Shown: in pieces, positions 15,824 through 24,483 of the stretch
Position numbering within the stretch: the first letter of the stretch is position 1
How the letters are laid out: each line of letters begins with the position of its first letter
Origin: an uncultured Pseudoxanthomonas sp.
GTDB lineage: Bacteria > Pseudomonadota > Gammaproteobacteria > Xanthomonadales > Xanthomonadaceae
NCBI GenBank assembly: GCA_946479745.1
Contig: CAMLGZ010000029.1
Location: 1 to 37,968 of the forward strand
Direction: 5' to 3'
DNA length: 37,968 nucleotides
Program-made: the position numbers and the translations under genes
The notes under the pieces: model-generated
Database searches by the model: none
What the model was told of the DNA's origin: nothing
What the model saw: only the letters and a program-made list of their open reading frames with translations

Positions 15824-16338
15824 ACACGCACAACGACGGCACACACGAAGACAGCATGCAGACCGACGAAGCGTTGCGCTGGCAACTGCGCGGACTACGC
15901 CGCGACCTGGACCCACAGACCGACCTGTGGCCGGGCATCGCCGCGCGCATCGCTGCAACGCCCCAGCAAGCCGCCGCGATCGACAAACCGCGGGCGCGCC
16001 GATTCGCTCCCTGGGCCATGGCCGCTTCGGTGCTGCTCGCCGTCGGCGTGGTCTGGCAGATGATGCCCGCCGTACAACCGCAAGCGCCGGCCGGCAATCC
16101 GATGATCCGCCAGCAAGCCGTCTCCATGGCCCTGGATTACGAACGCGCATTCGCCCGCCTGCAGCAGCAAGCCAATACCCACCCGGAGATGCATGGCGCC
16201 TTCGGCGAGCTGGACCGCAGCGCTGCGCAGATACTCAGTGCGATCGACGATGACCCCAACGCGACGTTCCTGCTCGAACAACTTCGCCGTACCTACGCAC
16301 GACGCCTGCAGTTGACGCAGCGCGCGGTCATGACCTGA
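15820..16338 (+). CDS. Probable membrane anti-sigma factor
   Basis: 172 residues. A soluble N-terminal part (about residues 1-60, with LRWQLRGLRRDLDPQTDLWPGI) is followed by one membrane segment (about 64-82, PWAMAASVLLAVGVVW) and a periplasmic C-terminal helical part. There is no HxxxCxxC zinc motif, so it is not a ZAS-type anti-sigma; family cannot be named with certainty. The 4-nt overlap with the sigma gene and the topology make an anti-sigma role likely: it would hold the sigma factor at the inner membrane until an envelope signal arrives. Confidence 0.7.
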   Translation: MNTHNDGTHEDSMQTDEALRWQLRGLRRDLDPQTDLWPGIAARIAATPQQAAAIDKPRARRFAPWAMAASVLLAVGVVWQMMPAVQPQAPAGNPMIRQQAVSMALDYERAFARLQQQANTHPEMHGAFGELDRSAAQILSAIDDDPNATFLLEQLRRTYARRLQLTQRAVMT

Positions 16339-16348
16339 GGAGATTCCC

Positions 16349-17257
16349 ATGCGCCACTTCACCCCCATCGCTTCATTGTTCTTCGCTCCGCTGCTGGCGG
16401 TTTCCGCCGCGGCCGGCGCCGCCACGCCCATCGATCAGACCCGTGCGCTCGATGCGCGGGGCCGCATCGATATCGAAAACATCAAGGGGCGCATCCAGGT
16501 GCGGGCCTGGGAACGCAATGAAGTGAAGATCTCCGGCACTCTCGGAGATGGCGTCGAGAAGCTGGTGGTGGAGGGCGACTCCGAACATCTGGTGGTCAAA
16601 GTGCAATACCCTCGGAGCGGCGGCTGGGGCGGCAATAAATCCGGGCCTACCGATCTGCAATTGACCGTGCCGGTGCGCGCGGAGCTGGAGATCGATTCGG
16701 TATCGGCGGACGTGGACGTATCCGGCGTGGCGTCCTCGAAATTGTCCATCGACAGCGTCAGCGGAGACGTGCTGGTGGCGGCAGCGCCGGGAGAGGTCGA
16801 TGTGGAGAGCGTCAGCGGCGACCTGCGGGTCACCGTCAACAGCGGTGATGTCCAGGCGCAGACCGTCAGCGGCGACATCTTCCTGCGCGGTCGCATGAAT
16901 GGCCAGATCAAGACCGAAACCGTATCGGGCGATATCAATGTCGCCGTCAACGGCGAGCGCGTGCGCGAGTTTTCGTCCAGCACCGTCAGTGGCAACGCCG
17001 AGCTGCGCACGGCGCTGGCGGCCAAAGGCGAAATCGGGATGGAAAGCGTCAGCGGCAATCTGCTGCTGGTACTGCCCAGAAATCTGTCCGCACAGGTCAG
17101 TGGGGAAAGCTTCAGTGGCGACCTCAAGGCGCCTGACGTGAAGATACAGCGACCCGAACACGGGCCTGGTTCGAGCTTCAGTACTCGTTACGGCGCGGGA
17201 GAAGGTGAGATCAGACTGGAAACATTCTCGGGCAATGCGGAATTGAAGCTGGAATGA
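16349..17257 (+). CDS. Exported DUF4097 beta-repeat protein
   Basis: 302 residues. A signal peptide (about residues 1-26, ending AAAGAATP) leads into a region made of short repeats with the core SVSGD or TVSGD (DSVSGDVLVAA, ESVSGDLRV, QTVSGDIFL, ETVSGDINV, ESVSGNLLL, ESFSGDLKA), the right-handed beta-ladder pattern of DUF4097 (adhesin-like). Export to the periplasm or cell surface is expected; function is unknown. It starts 10 nt after the anti-sigma gene with GAGGAG just before the ATG, so all three genes form one operon and this protein may be the sigma factor's output or its sensor partner. Confidence 0.88.
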   Translation: MRHFTPIASLFFAPLLAVSAAAGAATPIDQTRALDARGRIDIENIKGRIQVRAWERNEVKISGTLGDGVEKLVVEGDSEHLVVKVQYPRSGGWGGNKSGPTDLQLTVPVRAELEIDSVSADVDVSGVASSKLSIDSVSGDVLVAAAPGEVDVESVSGDLRVTVNSGDVQAQTVSGDIFLRGRMNGQIKTETVSGDINVAVNGERVREFSSSTVSGNAELRTALAAKGEIGMESVSGNLLLVLPRNLSAQVSGESFSGDLKAPDVKIQRPEHGPGSSFSTRYGAGEGEIRLETFSGNAELKLE

Positions 17258-17410
17258 CCTGGCGGAAGAAGACACTGCGAGGCGTTTGCTTTTCCCTTCT
17301 CCCGGCGGGAGCAGAGTCTGCCCCGTAGGGCTGAAGGGTACGTCGCAGCACGAATTTTCGAACTGCCGCAGTTGTTTCAACATGACTGCTTCGCCGTACC
17401 TTCACCCCAA

Positions 17411-17457
17411 CCCCTCTCAGCCCTGCACCCCCCTCCGGGGCGCCGGTGGGAGAGGGG
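17411..17457. repeat. C/G-rich inverted repeat between convergent genes
   Basis: Arms cccctctc (17411-17418) and gagagggg (17450-17457) enclose a smaller cccc-tcc-gggg hairpin. It lies in the 219-bp gap between the convergent DUF4097 and DUF2145 genes. The rest of the gap holds a ctccc-ggc-gggag hairpin at about 17300 and no coding signal. Confidence 0.5.
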
Positions 17458-17476
17458 CTTCAATCCTCGGTCACGG

Positions 17477-18289
17477 TCAAGCTGCACCCGGAATGGATTG
17501 CAAACGGCCATTGCGCCATTCGGTCACACGCACAGCGTAACCCTGCTCCTGCAAGTAGCGAAGAATCGAGCGCACGGTGATCACCGGATAGTCGCCCGAC
17601 AGGCGGGTGCCGACGGAGTGGTCGGTGAAGATGGTATTGACGCCGAACAATCCGCCCATCACGCGCTTTGCATAGGCGATATGGACGATGTCCGGCCTGA
17701 AGCCATCGTGTTGCGCCCACGCGTATGCGATGCGGCGGTTTTGCAGTTCCGGCGTGGACGCGACCGCTGCGAGGGTTTCCAGCACCCAGGCCGTGGAGTT
17801 CTGGTAATCGTTGCTGCCAGGACGTGCGATGAGGTTGTAAGCCTGTTCGTGCAAGGTGTTACGCGGCAAGTCACGCAGGTGATCGGCCAGGCGCTGCGCC
17901 AGATCCGGCTTCAGCCAGACGATGCGGGCGTCCTGATTCACCAGATCGTCGGCGAAGAAGTTAACCAGCCCCTGCGCATGCAGGGCCGAGCGTGCCGTGC
18001 CGCATTCATTGAGCAAATGCAGGACGGTCCAGCGGCCATCGCTGTGGTCGCGCAGCGCGAAGCCGACATGACTGTAGAGCAGTCCTTGCTTGGAAAGATC
18101 GGTGCCAACGCGCGCTACCAATGCGACCGGTGCGTCGGTTTCGTCCAGTGCGGCCACCACGCGCATCGCGGTGACGGTCGCGTCGGCGAGCTTTTGCGGT
18201 GTGGCCGGCTGGATGTCGCACTGCGTCCCGGCATGAGTGACCAGCGGCAATGCCAGGCAGAGCACCAGCAGCCAGGCGGTAGGCTTCAC
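17477..18289 (-). CDS. DUF2145 family exported protein
   Basis: 270 residues. A signal peptide (MKPTAWLLVLCLALPLVTHA) leads into a soluble domain with LYSHVGFALRDHSDGRWTVLHLLNECGTARSALHAQGL, NFFADDL and QNSTAWVLETLAA, the hallmark segments of DUF2145. The arrangement of a His in SHVGF and Asn/Ser in YQNSTAW recalls papain-like (NlpC/YiiX-type) enzymes, but I would not assign an activity. The start is GTG (complement of CAC at 18287-18289) and overlaps the TGA of the upstream small exported protein, so the two are coupled. Confidence 0.85.
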   Translation of the reverse strand: MKPTAWLLVLCLALPLVTHAGTQCDIQPATPQKLADATVTAMRVVAALDETDAPVALVARVGTDLSKQGLLYSHVGFALRDHSDGRWTVLHLLNECGTARSALHAQGLVNFFADDLVNQDARIVWLKPDLAQRLADHLRDLPRNTLHEQAYNLIARPGSNDYQNSTAWVLETLAAVASTPELQNRRIAYAWAQHDGFRPDIVHIAYAKRVMGGLFGVNTIFTDHSVGTRLSGDYPVITVRSILRYLQEQGYAVRVTEWRNGRLQSIPGAA

Positions 18290-18717
18290 TGGCTGATCCG
18301 CCGGCTATGGATATGGGGCCGCGCAGCGGGCTCGGGGAGGAAGGCGATCGCTTTGTCGCCCACCATCAACAGCAAACCCCCCGAGACCACCAGCGCGGTC
18401 CCCACGCTGGTCTTGGGCGAGCCGGAAAGCAGGTTGTAGTCGGGTTCTACAAGGCCGGCCAGCAAGATGGAACCGAATGCCGGCGCCACCGAAATCGTCA
18501 GTACCGTGCCGCGTGCGCTGGCCTGCACGCCGGTTACGGTGAAATGGGCTCCAGCCTTCAATGCATCGTAGAGCGCAATCGGGACTTCGACTGAAGCATC
18601 CAGACTGGCCGTCGAGGCATCGCTGACATGGTTGGATTGCGCGGTGGCCGGGGTGTGGAAACCACCCAGCAACAAACCCAATACCAAGATCGGAAAGCAA
18701 GCGTAGCGGTGCGGCAT
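18286..18717 (-). CDS. Small exported protein of unknown function, coupled to DUF2145
   Basis: 143 residues. A signal peptide (about 1-26, ending ATAQ) is followed by a Ser/Ala-rich stretch, a beta-rich part (HFTVTGVQASARGTVLTISVAPAF) and a C-terminal hydrophobic segment GTALVVSGGLLLMVGDKAIAFL that could span the inner membrane. I do not recognise a family. The GTGA overlap with the DUF2145 gene suggests the two proteins act together in the envelope. The start ATG is 110 bp from the divergent XRE regulator, the likely controller. Confidence 0.75.
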   Translation of the reverse strand: MPHRYACFPILVLGLLLGGFHTPATAQSNHVSDASTASLDASVEVPIALYDALKAGAHFTVTGVQASARGTVLTISVAPAFGSILLAGLVEPDYNLLSGSPKTSVGTALVVSGGLLLMVGDKAIAFLPEPAARPHIHSRRISQ

Positions 18718-18756
18718 GGTCGACTCCGGATTGGGCTTGGCCGCAGCTTGCGTGTC

Positions 18757-18772
18757 TTGAGCCGAAACTCAA
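18757..18772. promoter_or_regulatory. Candidate operator in the XRE / DUF2145-pair divergent region
   Basis: The inverted repeat TTGAG-N6-CTCAA lies in the middle of the 110-bp divergent gap, 40 nt upstream of the small exported protein gene and 55 nt upstream of the XRE gene. Length and symmetry fit a dimeric HTH regulator site, but there is no second copy to support it. Confidence 0.3.
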
Positions 18773-18827
18773 CATTTTTCTACCGGGTGGCCGGATGCTA
18801 TGGGTTGGGTATACGATTCCTAGACCT

Positions 18828-19571
18828 ATGGCCCTCTCCATCGAACTAGTCGACTCCCTGAAACGCTGCCTGCGCGCGCAAGGCCTGACCTATCGTGACC
18901 TGGCCGCGCGCTTGAAACTGAGCGAAGCGGCGATCAAGCGGATGTTTTCGCAACGCGCCATGAGCCTGCAGCGGCTGGAACAGATCTGCGATGCGCTGGA
19001 CGTGGGCTTGGCCGAACTCAGCGCCGAGTCCGCCCGTGGCCGTCCTGCCATGGCCAACCTCAGCGAATCGCAGGAACAAGCGTTGGTGGGCGAGCCTGCC
19101 TTGTTGCTCGCCTTGTTCCTGACCATCAACCGCTGGCGCCAGGAGGACGTGCTGGCGCAGTTCGACTTCAACGTCGCGCAATGGACCGCACTGCTGGTGA
19201 AGCTGGACCGTTTGGGAATCATCGAATTGATGCCGGGCAACCGCGGGCGCCCGCTCACCGCGCGCAATTTCCGCTGGCGCGCAAATGGACCGATGGAGCG
19301 CTACTTCCGCTTGAACCTGCTCGGCGATTTCTTCGCCGATCCCTTCGACGGCGAACAGGACGCACTGCTGTTGCTGAGCGGCAGTCTGAGCATCGAAGGC
19401 GTCAAGCAACTCCGCCTGCGATTGGAAGAACTGGCGCGCGAGTTCGACGCGTTGCTGGCCCGCGATGCGACCTTGAGCGCACAGGAACGGGTCGGCGTCA
19501 GTCTGGTGTTGGCGCAGAAGCCGTGGCTGCTGCAGTTGTTCCAACCCTACAGGCGCGCGCAGAACGGCTGA
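18828..19571 (+). CDS. XRE-family transcriptional regulator
   Basis: 247 residues. The N-terminal helix-turn-helix (LKRCLRAQGLTYRDLAARLKLSEAAIKRMFSQRAMSLQRLEQICDALDVGLAEL, about residues 8-62) is of the Cro/C1 type. The rest is a larger helical region with RWRQEDVLAQFDFNVAQWTALLVKLDRLGIIELMPGNRGRPL, which reads like a second winged-helix module. ATG 18828 is used because the frame before it (start at 18795) adds residues outside the domain. Likely controls the divergent exported-protein pair; a role at pckG downstream cannot be excluded. Confidence 0.85.
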   Translation: MALSIELVDSLKRCLRAQGLTYRDLAARLKLSEAAIKRMFSQRAMSLQRLEQICDALDVGLAELSAESARGRPAMANLSESQEQALVGEPALLLALFLTINRWRQEDVLAQFDFNVAQWTALLVKLDRLGIIELMPGNRGRPLTARNFRWRANGPMERYFRLNLLGDFFADPFDGEQDALLLLSGSLSIEGVKQLRLRLEELAREFDALLARDATLSAQERVGVSLVLAQKPWLLQLFQPYRRAQNG

Positions 19572-19572
19572 T

Positions 19573-19594
19573 AACGTTTTCGCAAACGTTTTCA
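19573..19594. promoter_or_regulatory. Tandem LacI-like half-palindromes upstream of pckG
   Basis: Two direct copies of aacgttttc (19573-19581 and 19585-19593) overlap as a perfect inverted repeat aacgttt-tcgc-aaacgtt (19573-19590). Each copy is centred on CG and resembles the LacI/FruR-type palindrome with an AAACGTTT core. It sits just after the XRE stop and 96 nt before the pckG start. It could be an operator for a LacI-family sugar regulator or a weak terminator of the XRE gene; there is no long T-run. Confidence 0.4.
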
Positions 19595-19649
19595 TGGAGT
19601 CGGGCCTGCGCTGCAGCAAGACCCCGCTTGCCGGCGCGAGTACCATTTA

Positions 19650-19663
19650 GTTGCATTCGCAAC
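19650..19663. promoter_or_regulatory. Inverted repeat upstream of pckG
   Basis: gttgc-attc-gcaac, a perfect 5-bp inverted repeat 26 nt before the pckG ATG. It would lie in the leader or near +1 of the message. No function can be assigned. Confidence 0.3.
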
Positions 19664-19689
19664 GATATGGTTGGCCTGGGAGGGCGCGC

Positions 19690-21489
19690 ATGAACGCAGC
19701 GATTTCGTACTTCGGCGAAAAAAAACCGGCCGGCAGCCGACTCGATAGTTTGAACCGCTGGGTCGCCGAAACCGCCGCGTTGACCCGGCCGGATTCGATC
19801 CACTGGTGCGACGGCAGCGACGACGAGTACGCCGCGCTGCTTCAATTGATGAAGGACGACGGCACGCTGCTGCCGCTCAATCCCGATACGCACCCGGGCA
19901 GCTGGCTGCACCGCTCCGACCCCAGCGATGTCGCACGCGTCGAACATCTCACCTTCGTCTGCAGCCGCGACCGCGAAGATGCCGGCCCCAACAACCACTG
20001 GATGGCACCGGCCGAGGGCCATCGGAAGATGGACGCCTTGTTCGCCGGCTGCATGCGCGGCCGCACGCTTTATGTCATTCCCTACTGCATGGGTCCGATC
20101 GATTCTCCACTGGCGCGTTGCGGCGTTGAGATCACCGACTCGCCTTACGTGGTGGCCAATATGCGCCTGATGACCCGTATGGGCGCGCTGGCGCTGGCAC
20201 GCATCGAGCGCGAGGGTGCGGAGGGCGGCATGTATGTCAAAGGTCTGCATTCCACCGGCGAACTGGACCCGGATCGCCGCTTCATCATGCATTTCCCGGA
20301 AGAGCTGAGCATAAAGAGTTATGGCTCGGGCTATGGCGGCAATGCGTTGCTGGGGAAGAAATGCCATGCCTTGCGCATCGCTTCCTGGCAGGCGCGGCGG
20401 GAAGGCTGGCTGGCCGAGCACATGCTCATCGTCGGCATCGAGAATCCGCGCGGCGAGACCCATTACATCGCCGCGGCCTTCCCGTCGGCCTGCGGCAAGA
20501 CCAACCTGGCCATGCTGATCCCGCCGGAGAGCTATCGCGCAGCCGGGTGGAAGGTGTGGACGGTGGGCGACGATATCTGCTGGATGCGTCCCGGTGCGGA
20601 CGGCCGCCTGTACGCCATCAACCCGGAAGCAGGCTTTTTCGGCGTTGCGCCGGGCACCTCGGAGAAATCCAATCCCAATGCGCTGGCCACCATCGGACGC
20701 GACACCATCTTCACCAATGTCGCGACGACCGCCGACAACCAGCCCTGGTGGGAAGGCCTGGATGCCCGGGTGCCGTCGAAGGACTGGCAAGGCCGCGATT
20801 TCGATCCCGCCAACGGTCCGGCCGCGCATCCCAATTCGCGCTTCACGGTTTCTGCCCGCCAGTGCCCCAGTTACTCGGCGCGCGCCGAAGATCCGCAGGG
20901 CGTGCCGATCTCGGCCATTGTCTTCGGCGGCCGCCGCGCCTCGCTGGTGCCGCTGGTGTTCGAGGCCCGCGACTGGACCCACGGCGTGCTGGTCGGCGCC
21001 AGCATGGGTTCGGAAACCACCGCTGCCGCTACCGGCGATGTTGGCGTGATGCGCCGCGACCCCATGGCCATGAAGCCGTTCTGCGGCTACAACTTCGCCG
21101 ACTATTTCGCGCACTGGCTGTCCTTCGATGTGCCCGGCGCCCGGTTGCCCAAGATCTTCCACGTCAACTGGTTCCGTAAGGACGAGGGCGGAAAGTTCCT
21201 GTGGCCCGGCTTCGGCGAGAACCTGCGGGTGCTGGAATGGATGATCGAACGGGTGGAGGGCCGGGCAGGGGCGATGGAGCTTCCGATAGGTCTGCAGCCA
21301 CAGCCCGCGGATCTCAATCTGCAAGGAGCCGGCATTTTGCCCACGGAGCTAGCAGAGCTCTTCTCCTTCGATAATTCGGCCTGGAGGGCCGAATTCGAAC
21401 AGATCTGCGCCTATCTTGACGAATACGGCGAAAAAATCCCGGCTCCCCTGGTCGCCGAAGCGCTTAACGCACTTGGCATTTTGAGATGA
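19690..21489 (+). CDS. pckG: Phosphoenolpyruvate carboxykinase (GTP)
   Basis: 599 residues, the usual length of the GTP-using family. Recognisable segments: NNHWMAPAEGHRKMDALFAGCMRGRTLYVIPYCMGP (substrate side), YVKGLHSTGELD, FPSACGKTNLAM (P-loop, G269-K270-T271, with the reactive Cys268 typical of the GTP family), VGDDICWMR (metal ligands), and late GASMGSETTAAA and KPFCGYNFADYFAHWL. It converts oxaloacetate and GTP to PEP, CO2 and GDP, the first committed step of gluconeogenesis, or the reverse. ATG 19690 has GGGAGGG 6-12 nt upstream; an in-frame TTG at 19651 adds 13 unlike residues. It appears monocistronic. Confidence 0.97.
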   Translation: MNAAISYFGEKKPAGSRLDSLNRWVAETAALTRPDSIHWCDGSDDEYAALLQLMKDDGTLLPLNPDTHPGSWLHRSDPSDVARVEHLTFVCSRDREDAGPNNHWMAPAEGHRKMDALFAGCMRGRTLYVIPYCMGPIDSPLARCGVEITDSPYVVANMRLMTRMGALALARIEREGAEGGMYVKGLHSTGELDPDRRFIMHFPEELSIKSYGSGYGGNALLGKKCHALRIASWQARREGWLAEHMLIVGIENPRGETHYIAAAFPSACGKTNLAMLIPPESYRAAGWKVWTVGDDICWMRPGADGRLYAINPEAGFFGVAPGTSEKSNPNALATIGRDTIFTNVATTADNQPWWEGLDARVPSKDWQGRDFDPANGPAAHPNSRFTVSARQCPSYSARAEDPQGVPISAIVFGGRRASLVPLVFEARDWTHGVLVGASMGSETTAAATGDVGVMRRDPMAMKPFCGYNFADYFAHWLSFDVPGARLPKIFHVNWFRKDEGGKFLWPGFGENLRVLEWMIERVEGRAGAMELPIGLQPQPADLNLQGAGILPTELAELFSFDNSAWRAEFEQICAYLDEYGEKIPAPLVAEALNALGILR

Positions 21490-21778
21490 CCCGACTGGGT
21501 ATCAGGCTTTAGCAGGTTTGGCGTGCCATTCAGCTGAAATTGTGACTTGAAGTTTTTGAACAGGGGAAATGGAACTCGCATCACTAATTCATAACAACAT
21601 AAGTTATTGTTTTTAATGAATATTCGTACTGAAATGTGAGATTTCGTTGCGGTTGTATCCATCACCGTAAAAATTACGTTATCCTTCGGCCACCAGGCGT
21701 ACTCCCATTTGGCGTCTGTTTATTTGGCTTGGGTCCTTGCGACCTGGTCTTCAACTCGACCTTGAGAGAGAGCATCAA
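21490..21778. promoter_or_regulatory. A/T-rich leader region of the TonB-dependent receptor gene
   Basis: This 289-bp gap is markedly A/T-rich against the high-GC surroundings, above all 21530-21680. It holds a perfect inverted repeat cgtaa-aaa-ttacg (21666-21678) about 100 nt before the receptor start. No -35/-10 pair could be chosen with confidence. Long A/T-rich leaders are common before TonB-dependent receptor genes. Confidence 0.4.
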
Positions 21779-24403
21779 ATGACCAACCTTAAGAAGCTGC
21801 CAGGCGCGATTAAGTTCGCGTTGTTCGCCAGCGCGGCGACGCTGGTTTCCGGCAACGTAGTTGCACAGGAAACCGAAACCGACGCCAAGACCCTCGACCG
21901 CATCGAAGTCACCGGTTCGCGCCTGAAGCGCGCCGATATTGAAGGCTCGCTGCCCGTAGTCGTGATCGACCGCGCGCAGATCGATGCCAGCGGCAAAGTA
22001 TCCGTGGCCGATGTGCTGCGCGATTCGACTTTCTCCTCGTTCGGCAACGTCAAGCCGCAGTCCGGTAGCTCGGCTCAGGCGCTGTCCGATATCAGCCTGC
22101 GCGGTCTGGGTTCCGACCGTACGCTGGTCCTGATCGATGGCCGTCGCGCGCCGAAGGCCCCGTTCTCGGGTCAGGCGGCCGACCTCAACGCCGTCCCGCT
22201 CGCTGCGGTGGAGCGCATCGAAATCCTGTCCGACGGCGCTTCGGCGGTCTACGGTTCGGATGCGATCGGCGGTGTGGTCAATATCATCCTGCGCAAGGAT
22301 TTCAACGGCGCGGAAGTCCGCATCGGCACCGGCCAGACCAAGATCCAGGGCGGCGATACGGATGAGGGTTCGGCCATCTTCGGCATTTCCAGCGACCGTG
22401 GCAGCTTGATCGGTGGTGTTTCCTACTCCAAGCGCGGCATGGTGTTCACCAAGGACCAGATTGGCGGCAGCGGCCTGGGCGTTTCCTCGTACGGTAACAA
22501 CTACCGTAACGTCGTCCCCAACCCCGATCGCGCAGACCCCACCACTCCCGCACGTCCGGGTGTAGCGGCCGATTGGTCCCCCACCGGTCCCTTCCGCCGC
22601 ATCACGACCTTCCCTTGCGATACCAACGGCTTCTGGATCACTACGGGCGGCACTTGCTCGTTCGACTTCAACTCCGTGGCCGCCAACGAAGCCTCGGTGG
22701 ACAACAAGTCGCTGTTCTCTCGTGGCGAATACCAGATCAACGACGACTGGTCGCTCTACATGACCGCCACGGCCACCCGCGTCAGCAGCTTCGGCCGCTA
22801 CGCACCCACCCCGGGTGAAGTCTATGTGCTCTCCGACACCCCGAACGATCCGGTTCAGGGCGACGGCTTGGGCTCGTTCGTCCGTCACCGCTTCGCCGCT
22901 GCCGGCAATCGCGACACCAGCACCGATGCGACCATCACCGATCTGTTGGTCGGCGCACAGGGTCAGCTGACCGACAAGATCTCGCTGGACTTCGGCTTGC
23001 GCCGCAACGAATACCACTACGAAGAACTCGGCCACGGGTTCATCGTGCGCAGGTTGGCCGAACTGGCCATCAACAGCGGCGACTACAACCTGTCCGATCC
23101 TTTCGGTGCCGATCCTGCGGTCATCAAGGGTTTCACCGCCACGATCGCCCGCGAATCCACCTGGAAGACCGAAGAGCTGTACGCCATCGCCAATATCGAC
23201 CTGTTCGAAATGGGCGGCGGTGTGTCGAATGCCGTCCTGGGTGGCGAATACCGCAAGGAGGACTACGCCGATGTCTTCGATCCGCTTTCCGAAGCGGGTG
23301 AGATTGAAGGCTCCGCCGGCAACTCCGCCGGTGGCGGTCGCGATGTCTACTCGGTGTTCTTCGAATGGCTGTTCCCGTTCACCAGCACCTTCGACGTCAC
23401 CATCGCGGGCCGTTACGACAAATACAGCGATTACGGCAACGACTTCTCGCCGAAGATCGCCGCTCGCTGGCAGCCGCTGGACAACCTGACCTTCCGCGCT
23501 TCGTACGGCGAAGGCTTCCGCGCTCCGACGCTGGACATCCTGACCCAGCAGGCCGCGTTCTCGGCCGACCCGGTCATCGATCCCGATACCTGCGTGGCTT
23601 TCGGCGGCAACCCGGCCACCTGCGGGAACGAAGAAGTCCAGGTCAACTCGACGGTTATCGCCAATGGAGCGTTGAAGTCCGAGCAGTCGAAGCAGTACAG
23701 CGTGGGCGTAGCCTACGACCCGTTCGACTGGCTGAACGTGACCCTCGATTACTACAACATCAAGGTCGACAACCGCATCAACCAGTTCACCGCACAGGAG
23801 CTGGTCGACCGCTCGCTGAATCCGGCCCTGGGAGCGATTCCCGCCGGCCTGAGCGTGACGCGTGATCCGATCTCCAACGCGATCACCAACGTCACTCGCG
23901 GTTCCGCCAACGAAGGTACGCTGAAGACCGACGGCTTCGACTTCAACCTGCGTACCGAATTCGACCTTGGCGGCGCTGGCAAGCTGAACAATGCGTTGCA
24001 GGTGTCGTACGTCAAAAAGTTCGACATTATCTCGATAGTCGGCGACGTGACGAACGAAGCTGGTATCAAGGGTCAGCCGGACCTTCGCGCCGCTCTGCGC
24101 AACACCTGGGCGCTGGGCGATTTCACCGTGGGTTGGAACATCAACTACATCGGTGACAACAAGGATCCGAATTTCCTTGACGAAGACGGCGAGCTGGTTG
24201 TCGAGCCCACCGTTGGCGGTTACGCCACCAACGACGTGTTCGTGAACTACAAGACCCCGTGGAAGGCCTCCATCACCGTTGGTGCCAACAACGTCGGCGA
24301 CCGCTACCCGGAACTGGTGGACTTCGACGGACGTCCGTGGAACTTCAGGCTGTACGACGCTTACGGTCGTACCGTGTACTTCCGTTACACGCAGTCGTTC
24401 TAA
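21779..24403 (+). CDS. TonB-dependent outer-membrane receptor
   Basis: 874 residues. A signal peptide (about 1-30, ending VVAQ) is followed by the TonB-box region LDRIEVTGSRLKRAD, the plug domain with ISLRGLGSDRTLVLIDGRRAP, VERIEILSDGASAVYGSDAIGGVVNIILRKDF, and a barrel domain with RASYGEGFRAPTLDIL and a C-terminal phenylalanine (RYTQSF) for outer-membrane insertion. It takes up a ligand across the outer membrane using TonB-ExbBD energy. The plug is of the oar-like type frequent in xanthomonads, often for carbohydrate or peptide uptake; ligand unknown. GAGAGAG lies just before ATG 21779. A strong terminator follows, so it is probably transcribed alone. Confidence 0.95.
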   Translation: MTNLKKLPGAIKFALFASAATLVSGNVVAQETETDAKTLDRIEVTGSRLKRADIEGSLPVVVIDRAQIDASGKVSVADVLRDSTFSSFGNVKPQSGSSAQALSDISLRGLGSDRTLVLIDGRRAPKAPFSGQAADLNAVPLAAVERIEILSDGASAVYGSDAIGGVVNIILRKDFNGAEVRIGTGQTKIQGGDTDEGSAIFGISSDRGSLIGGVSYSKRGMVFTKDQIGGSGLGVSSYGNNYRNVVPNPDRADPTTPARPGVAADWSPTGPFRRITTFPCDTNGFWITTGGTCSFDFNSVAANEASVDNKSLFSRGEYQINDDWSLYMTATATRVSSFGRYAPTPGEVYVLSDTPNDPVQGDGLGSFVRHRFAAAGNRDTSTDATITDLLVGAQGQLTDKISLDFGLRRNEYHYEELGHGFIVRRLAELAINSGDYNLSDPFGADPAVIKGFTATIARESTWKTEELYAIANIDLFEMGGGVSNAVLGGEYRKEDYADVFDPLSEAGEIEGSAGNSAGGGRDVYSVFFEWLFPFTSTFDVTIAGRYDKYSDYGNDFSPKIAARWQPLDNLTFRASYGEGFRAPTLDILTQQAAFSADPVIDPDTCVAFGGNPATCGNEEVQVNSTVIANGALKSEQSKQYSVGVAYDPFDWLNVTLDYYNIKVDNRINQFTAQELVDRSLNPALGAIPAGLSVTRDPISNAITNVTRGSANEGTLKTDGFDFNLRTEFDLGGAGKLNNALQVSYVKKFDIISIVGDVTNEAGIKGQPDLRAALRNTWALGDFTVGWNINYIGDNKDPNFLDEDGELVVEPTVGGYATNDVFVNYKTPWKASITVGANNVGDRYPELVDFDGRPWNFRLYDAYGRTVYFRYTQSF

Positions 24404-24428
24404 GCAGTTAAGCAGTCAGGTTGTATTG

Positions 24429-24457
24429 AAGGGCCCCGGAAACGGGGCCCTTTTTTT
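24429..24457 (+). terminator. Rho-independent terminator of the receptor gene
   Basis: A perfect 9-bp stem (aagggcccc / ggggccctt) with a 6-nt loop GGAAAC, ending in a run of seven T residues, 25 nt after the receptor stop codon. Confidence 0.95.
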
Positions 24458-24483
24458 GGGTCGGTTTAGGTGACAATACGGCG

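Noticed and set aside
19498..21324. Minus-strand frame of 608 residues opposite pckG
   Set aside because: Antisense shadow; pckG is certain.
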